Positions 1 through 12,090 are shown, counted from the first letter of the stretch. The stretch: 64,000 bases of DNA from Inia geoffrensis (GCA_036417435.1 CM070904.1:132246695-132310694), one strand, 5' to 3'. Notes: a model not told the origin generated them from the letters alone. Program-made: numbers and translations.

Positions 1-353
1 CCGGGAGCCCGCTCCTCTCGGCTTCTGCCATCGCATCAGTGAATTCACCTCAAACTCCCAGAGCTTCAGCTGTCTCTGCAAGAAGCATAGAATTGTTTTA
101 AAGATAAGCCATGGGGCGATCACGAGCAGAAAAATGAGATTCAGCCTCCTTATCTGAAGGATGCCAGTTCAAGAAGTTCACTGTAGTTCTCTGTTTGAAA
201 AAAAAGCAGCCAGGAAACATTTAACATAGACTCCAGTGAGGCAAAACACAGAGTCCTGGAAATGGTGAAGCTCAGCTGGAAAGAGCAGAAATGTGCCTGA
301 AACTCAGAACAACAGGGATTAGAAAAATGTATTTCATCTCCATCTGGTAAGTT

Positions 354-386
<33 letters not shown>

Positions 387-1122
387 CGCACGCACACATG
401 CACACACGCACACACACACGCACACGCACACACTCAGAATGCCTGTAGTGCTGTGTCTTGAACTTGGTGATAGTTCCAGGAGTTTATTTGTTTGCAAAAA
501 TTCATTGAGATGAATGAATGAACTTAAGATTTATGCATTTTATTGACTATAAATTACCCCTCTATATTTTTATGAACATTGACAAAAATGTCTGTGTACT
601 TTACAGTATGTTATGCTTTAACGTTTTTAGAGTTTACAAAGAAACTGATAAATGACTCTTTGATAGAACAGCAAGGAGACAACAGACCTGCAGGAGCTCG
701 GTGTACCAACAGGGACCTTAGGAAGCACTGTCTGAGGCCACCTGACCAGTAATTAGGGTTTAGGTATATGTGCAAGGCAAGAACAAGCTATGAACTGGGT
801 TGACCCATCGACAGTGGTGACACGGCCCTAAGTTTGAGAAAGTCGAAGAAAGGAGATCAGCAGAACTCTTAGCATGAATGCCATAGGCCAAGCTCACTGT
901 GCTTTTGGAGAAATGGAGGGAGGTATCTAGACTTTTCCTTATAGCTGGGGCATGAAAGCAGCTCCCAGTTGAGGTAAGTTTGTGGTAAGTGTGTGGGGCT
1001 GAATCAAATCAACTCAATGCCCATTCTGAGCCCAAAAACAGCCCAGCGTTTCCTCAGCAATCTACAACTTCCTAGTAAAGTTTGTCTGTTTTTTCTCTTT
1101 CTTAAACTTAAAACCCTAATAG
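1..1122. other. Single-copy sequence, no gene seen
   Basis: Apart from the CA array listed separately I recognise no repeat family, exon or RNA gene here. The only long open frames run through the CA array. Whether a very old repeat is hidden here cannot be told by eye. Confidence 0.4.
354..432. repeat. (CA)n microsatellite, interrupted
   Basis: A run of CA dinucleotides with scattered CG and TG steps, about 80 bp. The alternating purine-pyrimidine pattern is the type that can adopt Z-DNA. The reverse strand reads as a Cys/Val-rich open frame, which is an artefact of the repeat. Confidence 0.95.
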
Positions 1123-1130
1123 ACATTATT

Positions 1131-1436
1131 ATTATTATTATAATAAATCTATTTATTTATTTATTTATTTTTGGCTGCATTGGGTCTTCATTGCTGCGCG
1201 CGGGCTCTCTCTAGTCGAGGCGAGCGGGGGTCACTCTTTGCCGCGGTGTGTGGGCCTCCCATTGCGGTGGCCTCCCTCGTTGCGGAGCACAAGCTCTGGA
1301 CATGCAGGCTCAGCAGCTGCGGTGCACGGGCCCAGCTGCTCCGCGGCATGTGGGATCCTCCCGGACCAGGGCTCGAACCCTTGTCCCCTGCATTGGCAGG
1401 CAGATTCTTAAGCACTGCGCCACCAGGGAAGCCCCA
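1131..1436 (-). mobile_element. CHR SINE, long (CHR-1-like) form, antisense
   Basis: Read on the minus strand, the element begins at about 1436 with the CHR head (GGGGCTTCCCTGGTGGCGCA), passes through a tRNA-like part, and ends in an A-rich tail seen here as the ATT/ATTT runs at 1131-1170. A short direct repeat ACATTATT (1123-1130 and 1437-1444) flanks it and fits a target-site duplication. CHR SINEs are tRNA-derived, transcribed by RNA polymerase III and mobilised by L1 machinery. The longer body than the ~205-bp copies elsewhere in the window points to the older CHR-1-like form. Confidence 0.9.
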
Positions 1437-1444
1437 ACATTATT

Positions 1445-2090
1445 TTTTTAGAACAGTTTTGGGTTTATAGAAAAGTTGAACTCATAGTACATAGAATTCT
1501 CTATACCCCACCTCCACAGTCTCCCGAGCTTATTAGTGATTAACACCAGTAAATTGCTACATCTTGTACAATTGTGATACATCATTATTAACAAAAGTCC
1601 ATATCCCCTATTCAGATCTCCTTAGTTTTTACCTGGCACTCTTTTTCTCTTCTCAGATCACATTGCATTTATTCATCATATGCCTCCTTAGGCTGCTCTT
1701 GGCTGGGATAGCTTCTGACCTGCCTCGTCTTTGATGACCCTGACAAAATCTTGAGGAGAACTGGACAGGTGTATTGCAAGCGCCCCTCCAGAGAAATCCA
1801 TCTGATGTTTTTCTCATGATTAAACTTACGTTATGGTTTGGAGGAGGTAAAGTGCTATTTTCCTCAAGACTACCAACATGATTTATGACCCCTGGTGTTG
1901 ACCTTGACCTCCTGGCTGAAGCAGCGCCTATCCGGTTTTTCCGCCGTGATGTTCCTCCCTTTTCCCTCCTTCCCACACTGACCCCTTCAGTATCAGGGAG
2001 GAGTTATGCTCCCCGCTCCTTTAGGGTGGGGTATCTGCAAGCTTTATTTGGAATTCTTCTGCACGGGTGATTTGTCTCTTCTTACCCATT
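1445..2090 (-). mobile_element. Ancient L1 3'-region relic (probable), antisense
   Basis: The stretch from 1445 resembles the mammalian L1 3'-UTR pattern (TTTAGAACAGTTTTGGGTTTATAGAAAAGTTGA, split by divergence), read on the minus strand. The resemblance fades after ~1650 and the remainder to 2090 is assigned by position and style only. No reading frame survives. Subfamily cannot be set by eye. Confidence 0.45.
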
Positions 2091-2430
2091 TCTTTACTCC
2101 TTATTGAGTATAATTGACATCCAACATCATGTTTGTTTCAGGTGTACAACGCAGTGATTCGATATTTGTATACCTTGGGAAATAATCACCACAGTAAGTC
2201 TAGTTAACATCTGTCATCATACGTAGTTACAGAATTTTTGTTTCTTGTGATGAGAACTTTTAAGATTTACTCTCAGCAACTTTCAAGTGTACAATACAGT
2301 ATTGTTAACTATAGTTGCCATGCTGTACATTTATCTCTTCTTACCTTTTTATTAATTTTATCAATCATTTATATCAATGTGGACTCATGGATATTTATTT
2401 TATACTTTGCGTTTTAATTCAATAGTACTT
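2091..2430 (-). mobile_element. Ancient L1 3'-UTR relic, antisense
   Basis: Contains the familiar old-L1 3'-UTR phrases GAGTATAATTGACAT, GATTCGATATTTGTATAC, AGTCTAGTTAACATCTGTCA and AACTATAGTTGCCATGCTGT in the usual order on the reverse strand of the element. It is heavily diverged and non-coding. Confidence 0.6.
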
Positions 2431-2517
2431 TTTTTGTTGTTCAAATTGTTCCTGCTTTGGCCACTGGGGCTATTTCATTTGACTCATATGCCCCTTTGAC
2501 ATACATACCTGCATCAA

Positions 2518-2635
2518 TGTACCCTCCCTCCCTCCCTCCCTTCCTCCCTCCCTTCCTCCCTCCCTTCCTCCCTTCCTTCCTCCCTTCCTTCCTTCCTTCC
2601 TTCCTTCCTTCCTTCCTGCCTTCCTTCCTTCCTTT
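2518..2635. repeat. (CCTC/CCTT)n polypyrimidine tract
   Basis: About 115 bp of pure pyrimidine on the plus strand, first CCCT/CCTT mixed and then mostly CCTT. Long homopurine-homopyrimidine tracts of this kind can form triplex DNA and are length-variable. Confidence 0.95.
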
Positions 2636-2689
2636 TCAAATTTTAATTTTTAGTTTATTAACTTTTAAAATTTTATTTTTAGGGCAGTT

Positions 2690-3400
2690 TTAAAACTTTT
2701 ATTTCTTTTAGAACTGTTTTAAGTTCACAGCAATGGTGAGAGGAAAGCACAGAGACTTCCCACATACCCCGTGCTTTCCCCTCACAGGCAGGCAGACCTT
2801 CGCTGTTAGCAACATCTCCCGCCAGAGGGTACATTTGTTATAGCTGATGAACCTTCACTGACACATCACCATCACCCACCCAGGGTTTAAGGTTTACCCT
2901 CCTGTTCACTTTTTGCGTTGTACGTTGTATAGGTTTGGACAAATGTATAATGACATGCATCTAGCATTGTACTATCATATACCAAATAGTTTCATTGCCC
3001 TGAGAAGCCTCTGTGTTCTGCCTAGTCATCCCTTCATCCCCACAACCCCTAACAACCCCTGATTGTTTTACTGTCTCTGTAGTTTGTCCTTTTCCAGAAT
3101 GTCATATAGTTGGAATCATACAGCATATATGAAAATAAACCTTTTTCAGATTGGCTTCTTTCACTTAGTAATATGCATTTAAAGTTTCTTTATGTCTTTT
3201 CATGGCTTGAAGGTTCATTTCTTTTTAGTGCTGAATAATATTCCACTGTCTAGATGTACCACGGTTGATTTATCCATTCACCTGCTGAAGGACATCTTGG
3301 TTGCTTCCAAGTTTGGGCAATTATGAATAAGATTTTATAAACATCTGTGTGCAGGTTTTTGTGTGGACCTAAATTTTCAACTCCTTTAAACACCACCCCC
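2690..3400 (-). mobile_element. Old L1 (L1M-type) 3' end, antisense
   Basis: From TTTTAGAACTGTTTTAAGTT at ~2708 the sequence follows the L1M 3'-UTR and ORF2 C-terminal region on the minus strand. It includes the stretches matching 'GGAATCATACAG' (3114), 'GCTGAATAATATTCCA' (3231) and 'AATTATGAATAA' (3320), all in canonical order. Reading frames are destroyed. It is the 3'-most piece of an old antisense L1 mosaic that extends to ~8.29 kb. Confidence 0.75.
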
Positions 3401-4090
3401 TTTCTTTCCTGCTTTCTTTCTTTTTTCCTCTCTTTCTCTTTCTTACTTTCTTCTCCAGGCTTATCTTGTATATTTCTTGCCCCAGTCCTAGAATCAGCCA
3501 TTTCTCTAAGGTGTCCTGGTCCCTTTCATTGAAGAATGGTATTAGAAACCCAGGTCTGGGTGCTGGGTGTGTTTTTTGCAGGAAGGAGTCTTGTCTTTTA
3601 GGCCCTCTTAATCGGCAGAGCAAGGAAATACATGTGTATATACAAACCCAGGTATATATACATGTGTACAAATATTTCACTGTGTACATACATACATCTG
3701 TATGTACATTAGGTTAAACATGAGTTCTACTGATTCTCTAACTGTGATCCAGTACCTCAGGGGTCATTCTACCCTCCTCTCTTTGCTGAGCTGTAAGTTT
3801 CACCGCCAACAGTGAGAACGTGGCTCCCATCATCCACCGTCTCTTTACTCCGTCTTTCAATTCCAGCAGATCGAGTAAAGAGTATCAAAACTGTTAACCA
3901 TATCCTCATGGGGATACGGTACTTATACACAGTTCCTTGTGGTTTAGTCTTACAGACCCCATTTATTTCCAACCTTAAGTCAGCACGCTCCCACCACCCT
4001 TTCAGTGAGGTTGTTTCATATATTTGTAATATATTTCTATTCTCTTATCAAAGTCTGCATTTTTTTTCCTGGGATTCTTCCAGTTCCTAA
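3401..4090 (-). mobile_element. Probable ancient L1-derived segment
   Basis: A polypyrimidine-rich start (3400-3455) is followed by sequence (CTTATCTTGTATATTTCTTG, GAATCAGCCATTTCTC, GAATGGTATTAGAAACCCA) that I associate with old L1M elements. This is from memory of the family and is only moderately secure. The segment separates two L1 3'-end copies (2690-3400 and 4091-4470), so the mosaic holds at least two insertions. No open frame is meaningful. Confidence 0.4.
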
Positions 4091-4470
4091 ACAATTTTTT
4101 TTAATTAGCATACAATACAGTTCACTCTGTGTTGTAAAGTTTTATAGATTTTGACAAATGCATAATGTCATGTATCTGACATTACAGTATCATGCAGAAC
4201 AGTTGCACTGCCCTAAAAATCCCCTGCCTTTCACCTGCTCATCCTTTCCTGCCTCGTTCCAAACCCCTGGTCACCACTGATCTTTATACTGTCACGTGGT
4301 TTTGCCTTTTCTGGAATGTTATGTAGTTGGAATCATACAGTATGCAGGCTTTCCAGACTGGCTTCTTTGATCTAGTAATATCCATTTAAAGTTCCTCCCT
4401 GCCTTTTCATGTCTTGATAGATCATTCTTTGTATTGCTGAATAATATCCCATTGCACGGATGTACCACTG
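4091..4470 (-). mobile_element. Second old L1 3' end, antisense (part 1)
   Basis: Repeats the same L1M 3' sequence already seen at 2900-3260 (GACAAATGCATAATGTCATG, GGAATCATACAGTATGCAGG, GCTGAATAATATCCCATTG), so this is a separate copy. It stops at GGATGTACCACTG and continues at ~5282 with GTTTATCCATTTACTTATTG, the expected next L1 sequence. A younger L1 fragment therefore split it. Confidence 0.75.
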
Positions 4471-5281
4471 TTTTTTTTTTATAAAACATCTTTATTAAGG
4501 TAGGGAGATGCAAGAGGGAAGAGATATATGTATATGTATAACTGATTCACTTTGTTGTAAAGCAGCAACTAACACACCATTGTAAAGCAATTATACTCCA
4601 ATAAAGATGTTAAAAAAAAAGGTATAATTGCTTTACATTGGTGTGTTAGTTGCTGCTGTATAACAAAGTGAATCAGCTATACATATATTCTCATATTCCC
4701 TCCCTCTTGCGTCTCCCTCCCACCCTCCCTATCCCACCCCTCTAGGTGGTCACAAAGCACCGAGCTGATCTCCCTGTGCTATGCGGCTGCTTCCCACTAG
4801 CTATCTGTTTTACATTTGGTAGTGTATATACATCCATGCCACTCTCTCACTTCGTCCCAGCTTACCCTTCCTCCTCCCCGTGTCCTCAAGCCCATTCTCT
4901 GCATCTGCATCTTTATTTCTGTCCTGGCCCTAGAGTCCTCAGAACTACTATTTTTTTTTTTTTTGGATTCCATATATGTGTGTTAGCATACGGTATTTTT
5001 CTCTTTCTGACTTACTTCACTCTGTATGACAGACTCTAGGTCCATCTACCTCACTACAAATAACTCAATTTCATTTCTTTTTACAGCTGAGTAATATTCC
5101 ATTGTATATATGTGCCACATCTTCTTTATCCATTCACCTGTCGAGAGACACTTAGGTTGCTTCCATGTCCTGGCTATTGTAAATAGAGCTGCAATGAACA
5201 TTTTGGTACATGACTCTTTTTGAATTATGGTTTTCTCAGGGTATATGCCCAGTAGTGGGATTGCTGGGCCATATGGTAGTT
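4471..5281 (-). mobile_element. Younger 5'-truncated L1 3' fragment, antisense
   Basis: Begins with poly-T (4471-4480), the complement of an L1 poly(A) tail. The L1 3' UTR and the C-terminal part of ORF2 follow in reverse, breaking off at GGGCCATATGGTAG. The 3' UTR is of the same type as L1-B at 33.66 kb (TATAATTGCTTTAC, GTGTGTTAGTTGCTGCTGTA, CTAGGTGGTCACAAAGCACC). The surrounding old L1 resumes immediately, so the insertion is clean, though I see at most a few bases of target-site duplication. A further small L1 piece is nested at 4503-4618. Confidence 0.85.
4503..4618 (+). mobile_element. Nested L1 3'-UTR fragment, sense
   Basis: The terminal ~115 nt of L1 (GGGAGATGCAAGAGGG to AATAAAGATGTT plus poly-A) lies in sense orientation inside the antisense L1 3' end. 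It is flanked by AAGGTA at 4497-4502 and 4619-4624, a plausible short target-site duplication. Without it, the host reads ...TCTTTATTAAGGTATAATTGC..., close to the expected L1 3' UTR. Together with its host it forms an inverted repeat across 4503-4740. Confidence 0.75.
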
Positions 5282-5625
5282 TGTTTATCCATTTACTTAT
5301 TGAAGAACAGCCTGGTTGATTCCAGTTTTGGGCAATTATAAATAAAGTTTCTATAAACATTTTTATTTAGTTTTTGTGTGGATGTAAGTTTTCAGTTCAA
5401 TTGTGTAAATACCAAGGAGCACAATTGTTGAATCCTATGGTAAGTCTATGTTTAGCTTTGTGAGAAACTACCAAGCTTTCTTCCAAGGTGGCTGTGCCCT
5501 TTGCATTCTCGCCAATAAGGAAAGTGAGTTCCTGTTGCTCGGTATTCTGATCAGCATTTGGAATTGTCAGAGTTCTGGATTTTAGCCATTCTAACAGGTA
5601 CGTCATAGTACCTCATTGTCATTTT

Positions 5626-5832
5626 TTTCTTTTTTTTTTCGCGGTACGCGGGCCTCTCACTGCTGTGGCCCCTCCCGTTGCGGAGCACAGGCTCCGGACG
5701 TGCAGGCTCAGCGGCCATGGCTCACGGGCCCGGCCGCTCTGCAGCACGTGGGATCTTCCCGGACCGGGGCACGAACCCGCGTCCCCTGCATCGGCAGGCG
5801 GACTCTCAACCACTGCGCCACCAGGGAAGCCC
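5626..5832 (-). mobile_element. CHR-2-like SINE, antisense
   Basis: A ~205-bp CHR element read on the minus strand: head GGGCTTCCCTGGTGGCGCAG at the right end and poly-A tail (poly-T here) at the left. The tRNA-like B-box region is visible near 5769. A perfect 15-bp duplication, CCTCATTGTCATTTT, lies at 5611-5625 and 5833-5847. It is inserted in the old L1 and is therefore younger. Confidence 0.95.
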
Positions 5833-6333
5833 CCTCATTGTCATTTTAACTTAAAATTCCCTAACGGCAGATGATGTGAACATCTTTTTATATGCTGATT
5901 TTCCATTTGTACATCTTATTTCATGAGGGGTCTGTTCAGATATTTTTGTCTTCTTTCAAATTGAGTTTTTTGTTTTCTTACTTTTGAGTTTTAAGCATTC
6001 TTGTATGTTATGGATACAAGTCCTTCATCAGATATGTCTTTTGCAAATATTTTTCTCCCAATCTGTTGTTTACCTTTTCATTCTATTAACAGTATCTTAT
6101 AACAGAAGTCTCTAAATTTTAATAAAGCCTAACATCAATTTTTCGATTATGAATTGTGATTTTGGTGGTATGTATAAAAAACTCATCACCAAACCCTAGG
6201 TCACCTAGGTTATTCTCCTGTGTAACATTCTAAAGATTTTGTAGCTTTGCACTTTACATATACCTCTTTGATCCATTTTCAGTTAATTTTTGTGAAATGT
6301 GTTAGGTCTGTCTTTTTCTCTCTCTGCATATAT

Positions 6334-6334
<1 letters not shown>

Positions 6335-6376
<42 letters not shown>

Positions 6377-6410
6377 CATGCATATGTATACATATCTGTA
6401 TCTATATATA
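6335..6410. repeat. (TG)n with flanking TA/TATG tract
   Basis: About 34 bp of pure TG followed by a TATATGCATGCATATG-type stretch, within the old L1 ORF2 relic. Confidence 0.9.
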
Positions 6411-8300
6411 TTTTGGTCATATAGGTATCCAGTTGCTCCAGAACTATTTGTTGAAAAGAATATGCTTTCTCCGTTGAATTGCCTTCACTTCTTTGTCAGT
6501 TGATTATATTTGTGTGGGTCTATTTCTGGGCTCTCTATTCTATTCCACTGATCTATTTGTATATTCTTTTAACAACACCACACTGTCTTGTTTACTGTAG
6601 CTTTATAGTAAATCTTGAGGACAGGTAACGTCAGTCCTCCAACTCTGTTCCTCTTCCTCAGTACTGTGTTGGCTATTCTGGGTCTTTTGTATAAACTTTA
6701 GAATCAGTTTGCTAATATCCACAAAATAACTTGCTGGGAATTTGATTGGGATTGCATTGAATCTATAGATCAAGTTGATAAGAATTGATGTTTTAACAAT
6801 ATTGAGTCTTCCAATTCATGAACATGGAGTATCTCTCCATTTGTTTGGATCTTCTTTGATTTTTTTTTATCAGAGTTTTGTAGTTTCCCCCATATAGATC
6901 TTATACATGTTTTGTTACATTGATACCTAAGTATTTCATTTTAATGCAAAAATGTATGTGGTAATTTACATTACATTAATTTCAAATTCCACTTGTTCAC
7001 TGCCGGTATATAGGAAAACAATTGACTTTTATATATTAACCTTGTATCCTGTGACCTCCGTATAATCACTTCCGGGAGGTTGTTTTTGTTGATTTTTTGG
7101 GATACTTGACATAGGTAATCATGTCATCTGTGGATAAAATTTTATGTCTTCCTTCTCAATCTGTATATTTTTTATTTCTATTTATTGTCTTACTGCACTA
7201 TCTAGGACTTGAGTATAATGTTGACTAGGAGTGGTGAGAGGGGACACCCTTGCCTTGTTCCCAGTCTTGGGATAAAGCCTCCACTTTCTCATCATTAAGT
7301 ATTGTATTAGACGTTGGGTTTTTGTAGACATTCTTTATCAAGTTGAGGACATTCCCTTACATTTCTAGTCTACTAAGAGCTTTTACACAAATGCATGTTG
7401 ATTTTGCCTAAAGTTTTTTTTCTTAATTAATTGATGTGACATTATGATCATTCTTCTTTTGCCTATTGATGTGGTATATGACATGAGTTGATTTTTGAAT
7501 ATGGGACCAGCTTGTATACAAGGAGTAAATCCCACTTGGCTGTGGTGTGTAATTCTTTTTACACATTGTTGGGTTTGATTTGCCAATATTTGGTTAAGGA
7601 TTTTTGTATCTATGTACAAGAGATATTGCTCTGTAGTTGTTTTCTTTTCTTGTAATTCTTTATTTCCTTTTGGAAGAGGATAATATTGACCTCATAGGCT
7701 GAATTAGGAAGTGTTCCCTCTGCTTCTATTTTTTGGAAGATTTTGTAGAGAATTGACAATATTTTTTCCTTAAATATTTGTTAGAATTCACCAGTGAAAC
7801 CATCTGGGTCTGGTGGTGTTTTTTGGAAGATTATTATTGATTAATTCTTTAAAAAAACAGTTATAGGTCTTATCAGATTATCTATATCTTGTCAGTTTTG
7901 GTAGTTTGTGTCTTTCAGGTAAGTGATCCACTTCATCCCAGGTATCAAGTTTGTGAGCACAGAGTTGTCCATAATATCCCTTTATTATCCTTTTAATGTG
8001 CATGAGATCAGAGAGATGATCCTTCTTTCATTTCTAATATTACTAATTTGTGTCTCTTTTTTCTTAGTTAGCCTGGCTAGAGGGTTATCAAGTTTTTTGG
8101 TCTTTTCAAAGAATCAGATTTTTAGTTCTGCTGATTTTTCTCTATTGATTTTTCTGTTTTTAATTTTGCTGCTTTCTGTTCTAGTTATTATAATTTCTTT
8201 TCTTCTGATTGCTTTAGGCTTAAAGACAATACCTTTCAGGTCTCTATTTCTCTGAACTTCTCAAGGTGTTCCTTCTTCCTGTATATTTTTTTATTCTTTT

Positions 8301-8509
8301 TTTTTTTTTTTTTTTTTTGCGGTACGCGGGCCTCTCACTGATGTGGCCTCTCCCTCTGCGGAGCACAGGCTCCGGACGCGCAGGCTCAGCGGACATGGCT
8401 CACGGGCCCAGCTGCTCCGCGACATGTGGGATCTTCCCAGGCCAGGGCATGAACCTGTGTCCCCTGCATTGGCAGGCGGCCTCTCAACACTGTGCCACCA
8501 GGGAAGCCC
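8301..8509 (-). mobile_element. CHR-2-like SINE, antisense
   Basis: A long poly-T (complement of the tail) at 8296-8318 is followed by the CHR-2 body to GGGAAGCCC at 8501-8509. Near-duplicate flanks TTTT(T/C)ATTCTTTT at 8288-8300 and 8510-8522 fit a target-site duplication. It sits at the boundary of the old L1 relic. Confidence 0.92.
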
Positions 8510-8522
8510 TTTTCATTCTTTT

Positions 8523-9900
8523 CATAAAGAAAATGACTTGAGTGGCATGGAATAAGATGAAACAGCACGAATGTGGGCAGCTCTCTGGAGTTACCCCATA
8601 TGGTGGCATTTGGAAGAGCAGGCCGTCTTCCTGACTTATGTTACTTTGCCTTATCATTGGAGTTGAAAAATCGGAAGCACAACTGAAATGCTGTGTGTGA
8701 CTCCAAAACACCCCGTTCTTGTCAAGTGGCATTTTCCCTGGCCCCTTTCATCCAGTGGGGCCTCTCAGGAAGGGGAACCCCGGCCTGAGAGCAGGACCCA
8801 CTCCTGGCCTCACCCCCTGCAGATAAGCCCTGCTCAAGTGTCACTTGGCAGTCAGAGGTAACTGAAAATCAGACCTCTTGTTTTGTAGTCCCTGCCATTT
8901 TTGTTGGAGATTTTACTGAAAGTGTTGGTTTCTCAGTGATAGCAGGGGTGATTTGGAGGACAGCTCGAGAACTGTGAAAGGAATCACTGTTCAAAATCTA
9001 AGTAAGCAACACCTGCCATTTCTTCCTTTCTGCAGGACTATCTTCTTTTAAATGTATGAGGTCACCTGCACTGCCGACAGGAACTTCTAGAACATATCAG
9101 GTCATGCTGGGCAGTGTGTATTGTGGGGGACATTACATTTATGGTCTTATCAGCCAATCCCAGTCAAGTTCAAGCTAAGGAGCTTGGAGCTGGGGGAAGG
9201 CTCATGTCTTCTTGCTTTAATCTCCTCATGGTGATGAGACCCAGAACAATGGGATTGGAGCACAGAGTCTTGCAGCCAAATTTCATGTTTGTGAACGCTA
9301 AATTTTTATTCACTCTGGTTCCAAGAGTGTGTTTAAAGTCCCTGGGGGCAAGGATGGGCTTTCTAGAAAGCAGGGGTGAGAGTCTGCTCTGTGTGTCCCC
9401 CAAGCACCCCTGGATGGGCTGGAGAAGAAAGGGTCACCAACAGGAAGTGACGTGGGATGATGGCTCCCCCGGGGGTGGGGGTGGGGAGCGGGACGGGAAG
9501 TTTCTAAACATTTCAGGATAAGTGGAACGAAGCCAAAGCAGCCTTGGAACGTTCTCTTCCTCTTTCCTAGATTTCTGTCTTCCCTAAACCAACGACGTCT
9601 GCATTAACCTCTCCCTGAAATAAAAATCAGGCCTGTCCCCATTGTTTTGGGGAACTAGGGCAAGTGTTCAACAGAAGCCCTCAAATCACAGTTCATTAAA
9701 TCAAGTGAATTAACTTCTAAATAGAATATGTCCTGTCCCCACACCTGCCTCTCCCCTGGACAAATGTGCCTTCTTCATGACCTGGCAGGCCAGATCTGCC
9801 TCTGGCCCTGCCTGCCAAGGTCTGTCTTGCACCCTGAGGGCCTTGAGCACGTTCGTGTGGACAGCCCGGCCCCACTATAAGCTCTGCCTCGGTCCCTGCC
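8523..9900. other. Single-copy sequence, no gene seen
   Basis: No repeat family recognised. The open frames here (for example 9114-9521, 135 codons) show no domain I know, no sign of splice-bounded exons, and no supporting context. Confidence 0.4.
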
Positions 9901-9902
9901 CT

Positions 9903-10600
9903 AGAATGGCAAAAATGAAAAAGACCAACCATATAAAGTGTGGGCAAGGATGTGAAGAAACCGAGCACTCGTACGCTGCTGGTGGGAATGCAAATGGCAC
10001 GGCCACTTCGGAAAACACTTCTCACGAAGTGAAATATACACTTGCCCTGTGACCCTGCTGTCTCACTCCAAGATATTCACCCAAGAGACACGTAAACTGA
10101 TGAGCACACAAAACCCTGTATGTGAGTGGACATAGCAGCTTTAATCATGACAGCCAAGAGCTAGATACAGCCGAAACATCCTTCAGCTGGTGAGCGGGTG
10201 AACCAGCTCTGGTCCATCCAAACAACAGACACCGCTCAGCTATAAAAAGGAACGAAATATTAACTCATGTGACAACATGGGTGCATCTCAAATGCATTAG
10301 GCTGAGGGAAAGAAGCTAGACCCAGAAGGCTGCATACTGTGTGATTTTCTTTATTCCACATTCTAGAAATGGCAAAACTGTAGGGCAGAGAACGATTTAG
10401 TGGCTAGCGGCAGTTAGGGGTAGGGGAGGAAATTTTTGGAGTGATGGAACTGTTCTACCTTGACTCACAGGGGTACCTGACTCTCTGCGCGTGTCAAAAC
10501 ACACGGACTTGTATGCTCCAAAGGGTGAATTTTATAGTACGTTAAATACAGATATTAAATATACACGTATACACATATATATGAAAATCCAGCTGTGGGG
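9903..10600 (+). mobile_element. Ancient L1 3' end, sense
   Basis: The phrase GGCAAGGATGTGAAGAAACC...CTGCTGGTGGGAATGCAAATGG starting near 9942 is the conserved ORF2 C-terminal '[16 protein letters not shown]'-type region of L1. The old 3'-end pattern (CTATAAAAAGGAACGAAAT at ~10240; TACTGTGTGATTTTCTTTAT) follows. Decayed, no frame. It is one of the few sense L1 relics in a window dominated by antisense ones. Confidence 0.65.
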
Positions 10601-12075
10601 TCAGAGGTCAGGATTATGTTGTCACCCTGGGTGGGGGGCTGCGAGAGGCGCAGCGGGGCTCCTGGGTTCCTGCTATGTCTGTCTGTTTTTTGTTCTGTGT
10701 GCCAGTAACATGGCTGTGTTTGCTCTGTGATCCAGTAAAGGGCACTCCTATAACTTGTCTGCCTTTTTGTATATATGTTATTCTTTAATTAAAAGGTTAT
10801 TTAAAAAATACAAAAGAATTAGAGACACATAAAAGTTCATAACTCTGTGTGACATCAAAGATTACATAAGGCACCACCTTCCAACCCTCTTCCTGGACCT
10901 CCCTTCACTTTCCGTTGAATCTACAGCCATCGACCCCCATCCCCCCCACCCCACCCCCGCACTCCGTGGAGCTGAGATGCAGAGACTGGGTGGGTCCAAG
11001 GCCAAGCAGTGGGTTCCAGGGGGGCTTGGGGTGGGGCCCGGGTCTCCCTGTTTCCAGCTCAGCACTCCATTTGGAAAAGCTTCATTGAAATGGACGACAG
11101 AGCAGGTGTCCTCCTGAACCAGGTGGAAAGCGGGCCGGATGGCACCACCTCCTGCAGGTGGACCTGGAGGAGGAAGGTCGGGCAGAGCTCTGAGCTCTCA
11201 TGTAACCAGGTCATCTCTGTGAGCCCCACAGACTCTGGTTACAGCACCTCATCTGATGGATGAAAGAGGAAAGAGCTATTTTCTTTTTCACAGGAAGGGA
11301 CATGGAGGTCTACTTCCTTTTTCTTTTATCTCATACACCATATTCTACCCACTGACACATAGAATAAATGAAACAAAAACAGAGTTGACCTTCTACAGAG
11401 ATGCCATCTTCCCTGCACTGAGGAAAGACCCCAGCATCCCTGCTGTGCGTTAGTCGGCAGAGAGGTCCACGGTTCTCAAGTCTCTCAGGGGAAGCAGAAT
11501 TCTGCTGAGACTTCCCATGTGTGAGCACACCAATGTTATTGTCTTCTGTGAACGTGTGTCCTGCTTTCGGCAGTTGAATCTTCCAGGAGCGTAGCAGGTG
11601 TTGCGTTCATGGAAAGTGCACGTTCCTGTGCAGGGGATGCTGCCAGCACAGCAGTGACCACACTCTCCATCCATCATCAGGGGTTCCTTCCCAGGCTGGT
11701 CAAAACTTCATCCCCACCTGGGGACCTCACAAGTGGTGTGGACTCGACACGCCTGTAACTGAGCTCAAGTCCCAACCCCTCTAGTCTGCATCTCAGAGAC
11801 TGTTGGTACCACTGCTGAGCTAACCCAGCCGAAGCCTGGGCACCTTCCCTGCCACTGCCCCCTTCATCCCTCTCTCTGGTCCATCACGGTCTATCCTTGT
11901 CAGGGCGAACCTTGACAACCTCCTCTCTCTGTCTGCCTTAAGCCAGCACCCCAGTGAGCTCAGTGGTACGGTGGTTATTGCCATGCTACCAAGAAAGGGA
12001 CCATAACGAGTGAGATCTGCTCAAAACCATATGGTGAGCAGGTGGATGGCCGAGCTGAAAGCTCCGGTCTTACTG
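10601..12075. other. Single-copy sequence, no gene seen
   Basis: Moderately GC-rich DNA with a short C-rich run near 10940-10960. No recognisable repeat, exon or RNA gene; open frames are short and overlap on both strands. Confidence 0.4.
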
Positions 12076-12090
12076 CTCCATCTCTTTCTT

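Larger units (their letters stand above)
5282..8287 (-). mobile_element. Old L1 ORF2 region, antisense (continuation)
   Basis: Continues the copy interrupted at 4470. The reverse strand follows L1M ORF2 from the C-terminal domain back through reverse transcriptase towards ~8.25 kb. Recognisable stretches include TCTGGGCTCTCTATTCTATT (~6527), the complement of the 'GGGATTGCATTGAATC' region (6749) and the pattern around GGTGAGAGGGGACA (7232). Many frameshifts and stops break it; only short frames such as 7383-7619 remain. A CHR-2 SINE sits inside at 5626-5832 and another ends it at 8301. A TG/TA array has expanded at 6335-6410. Confidence 0.75.
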
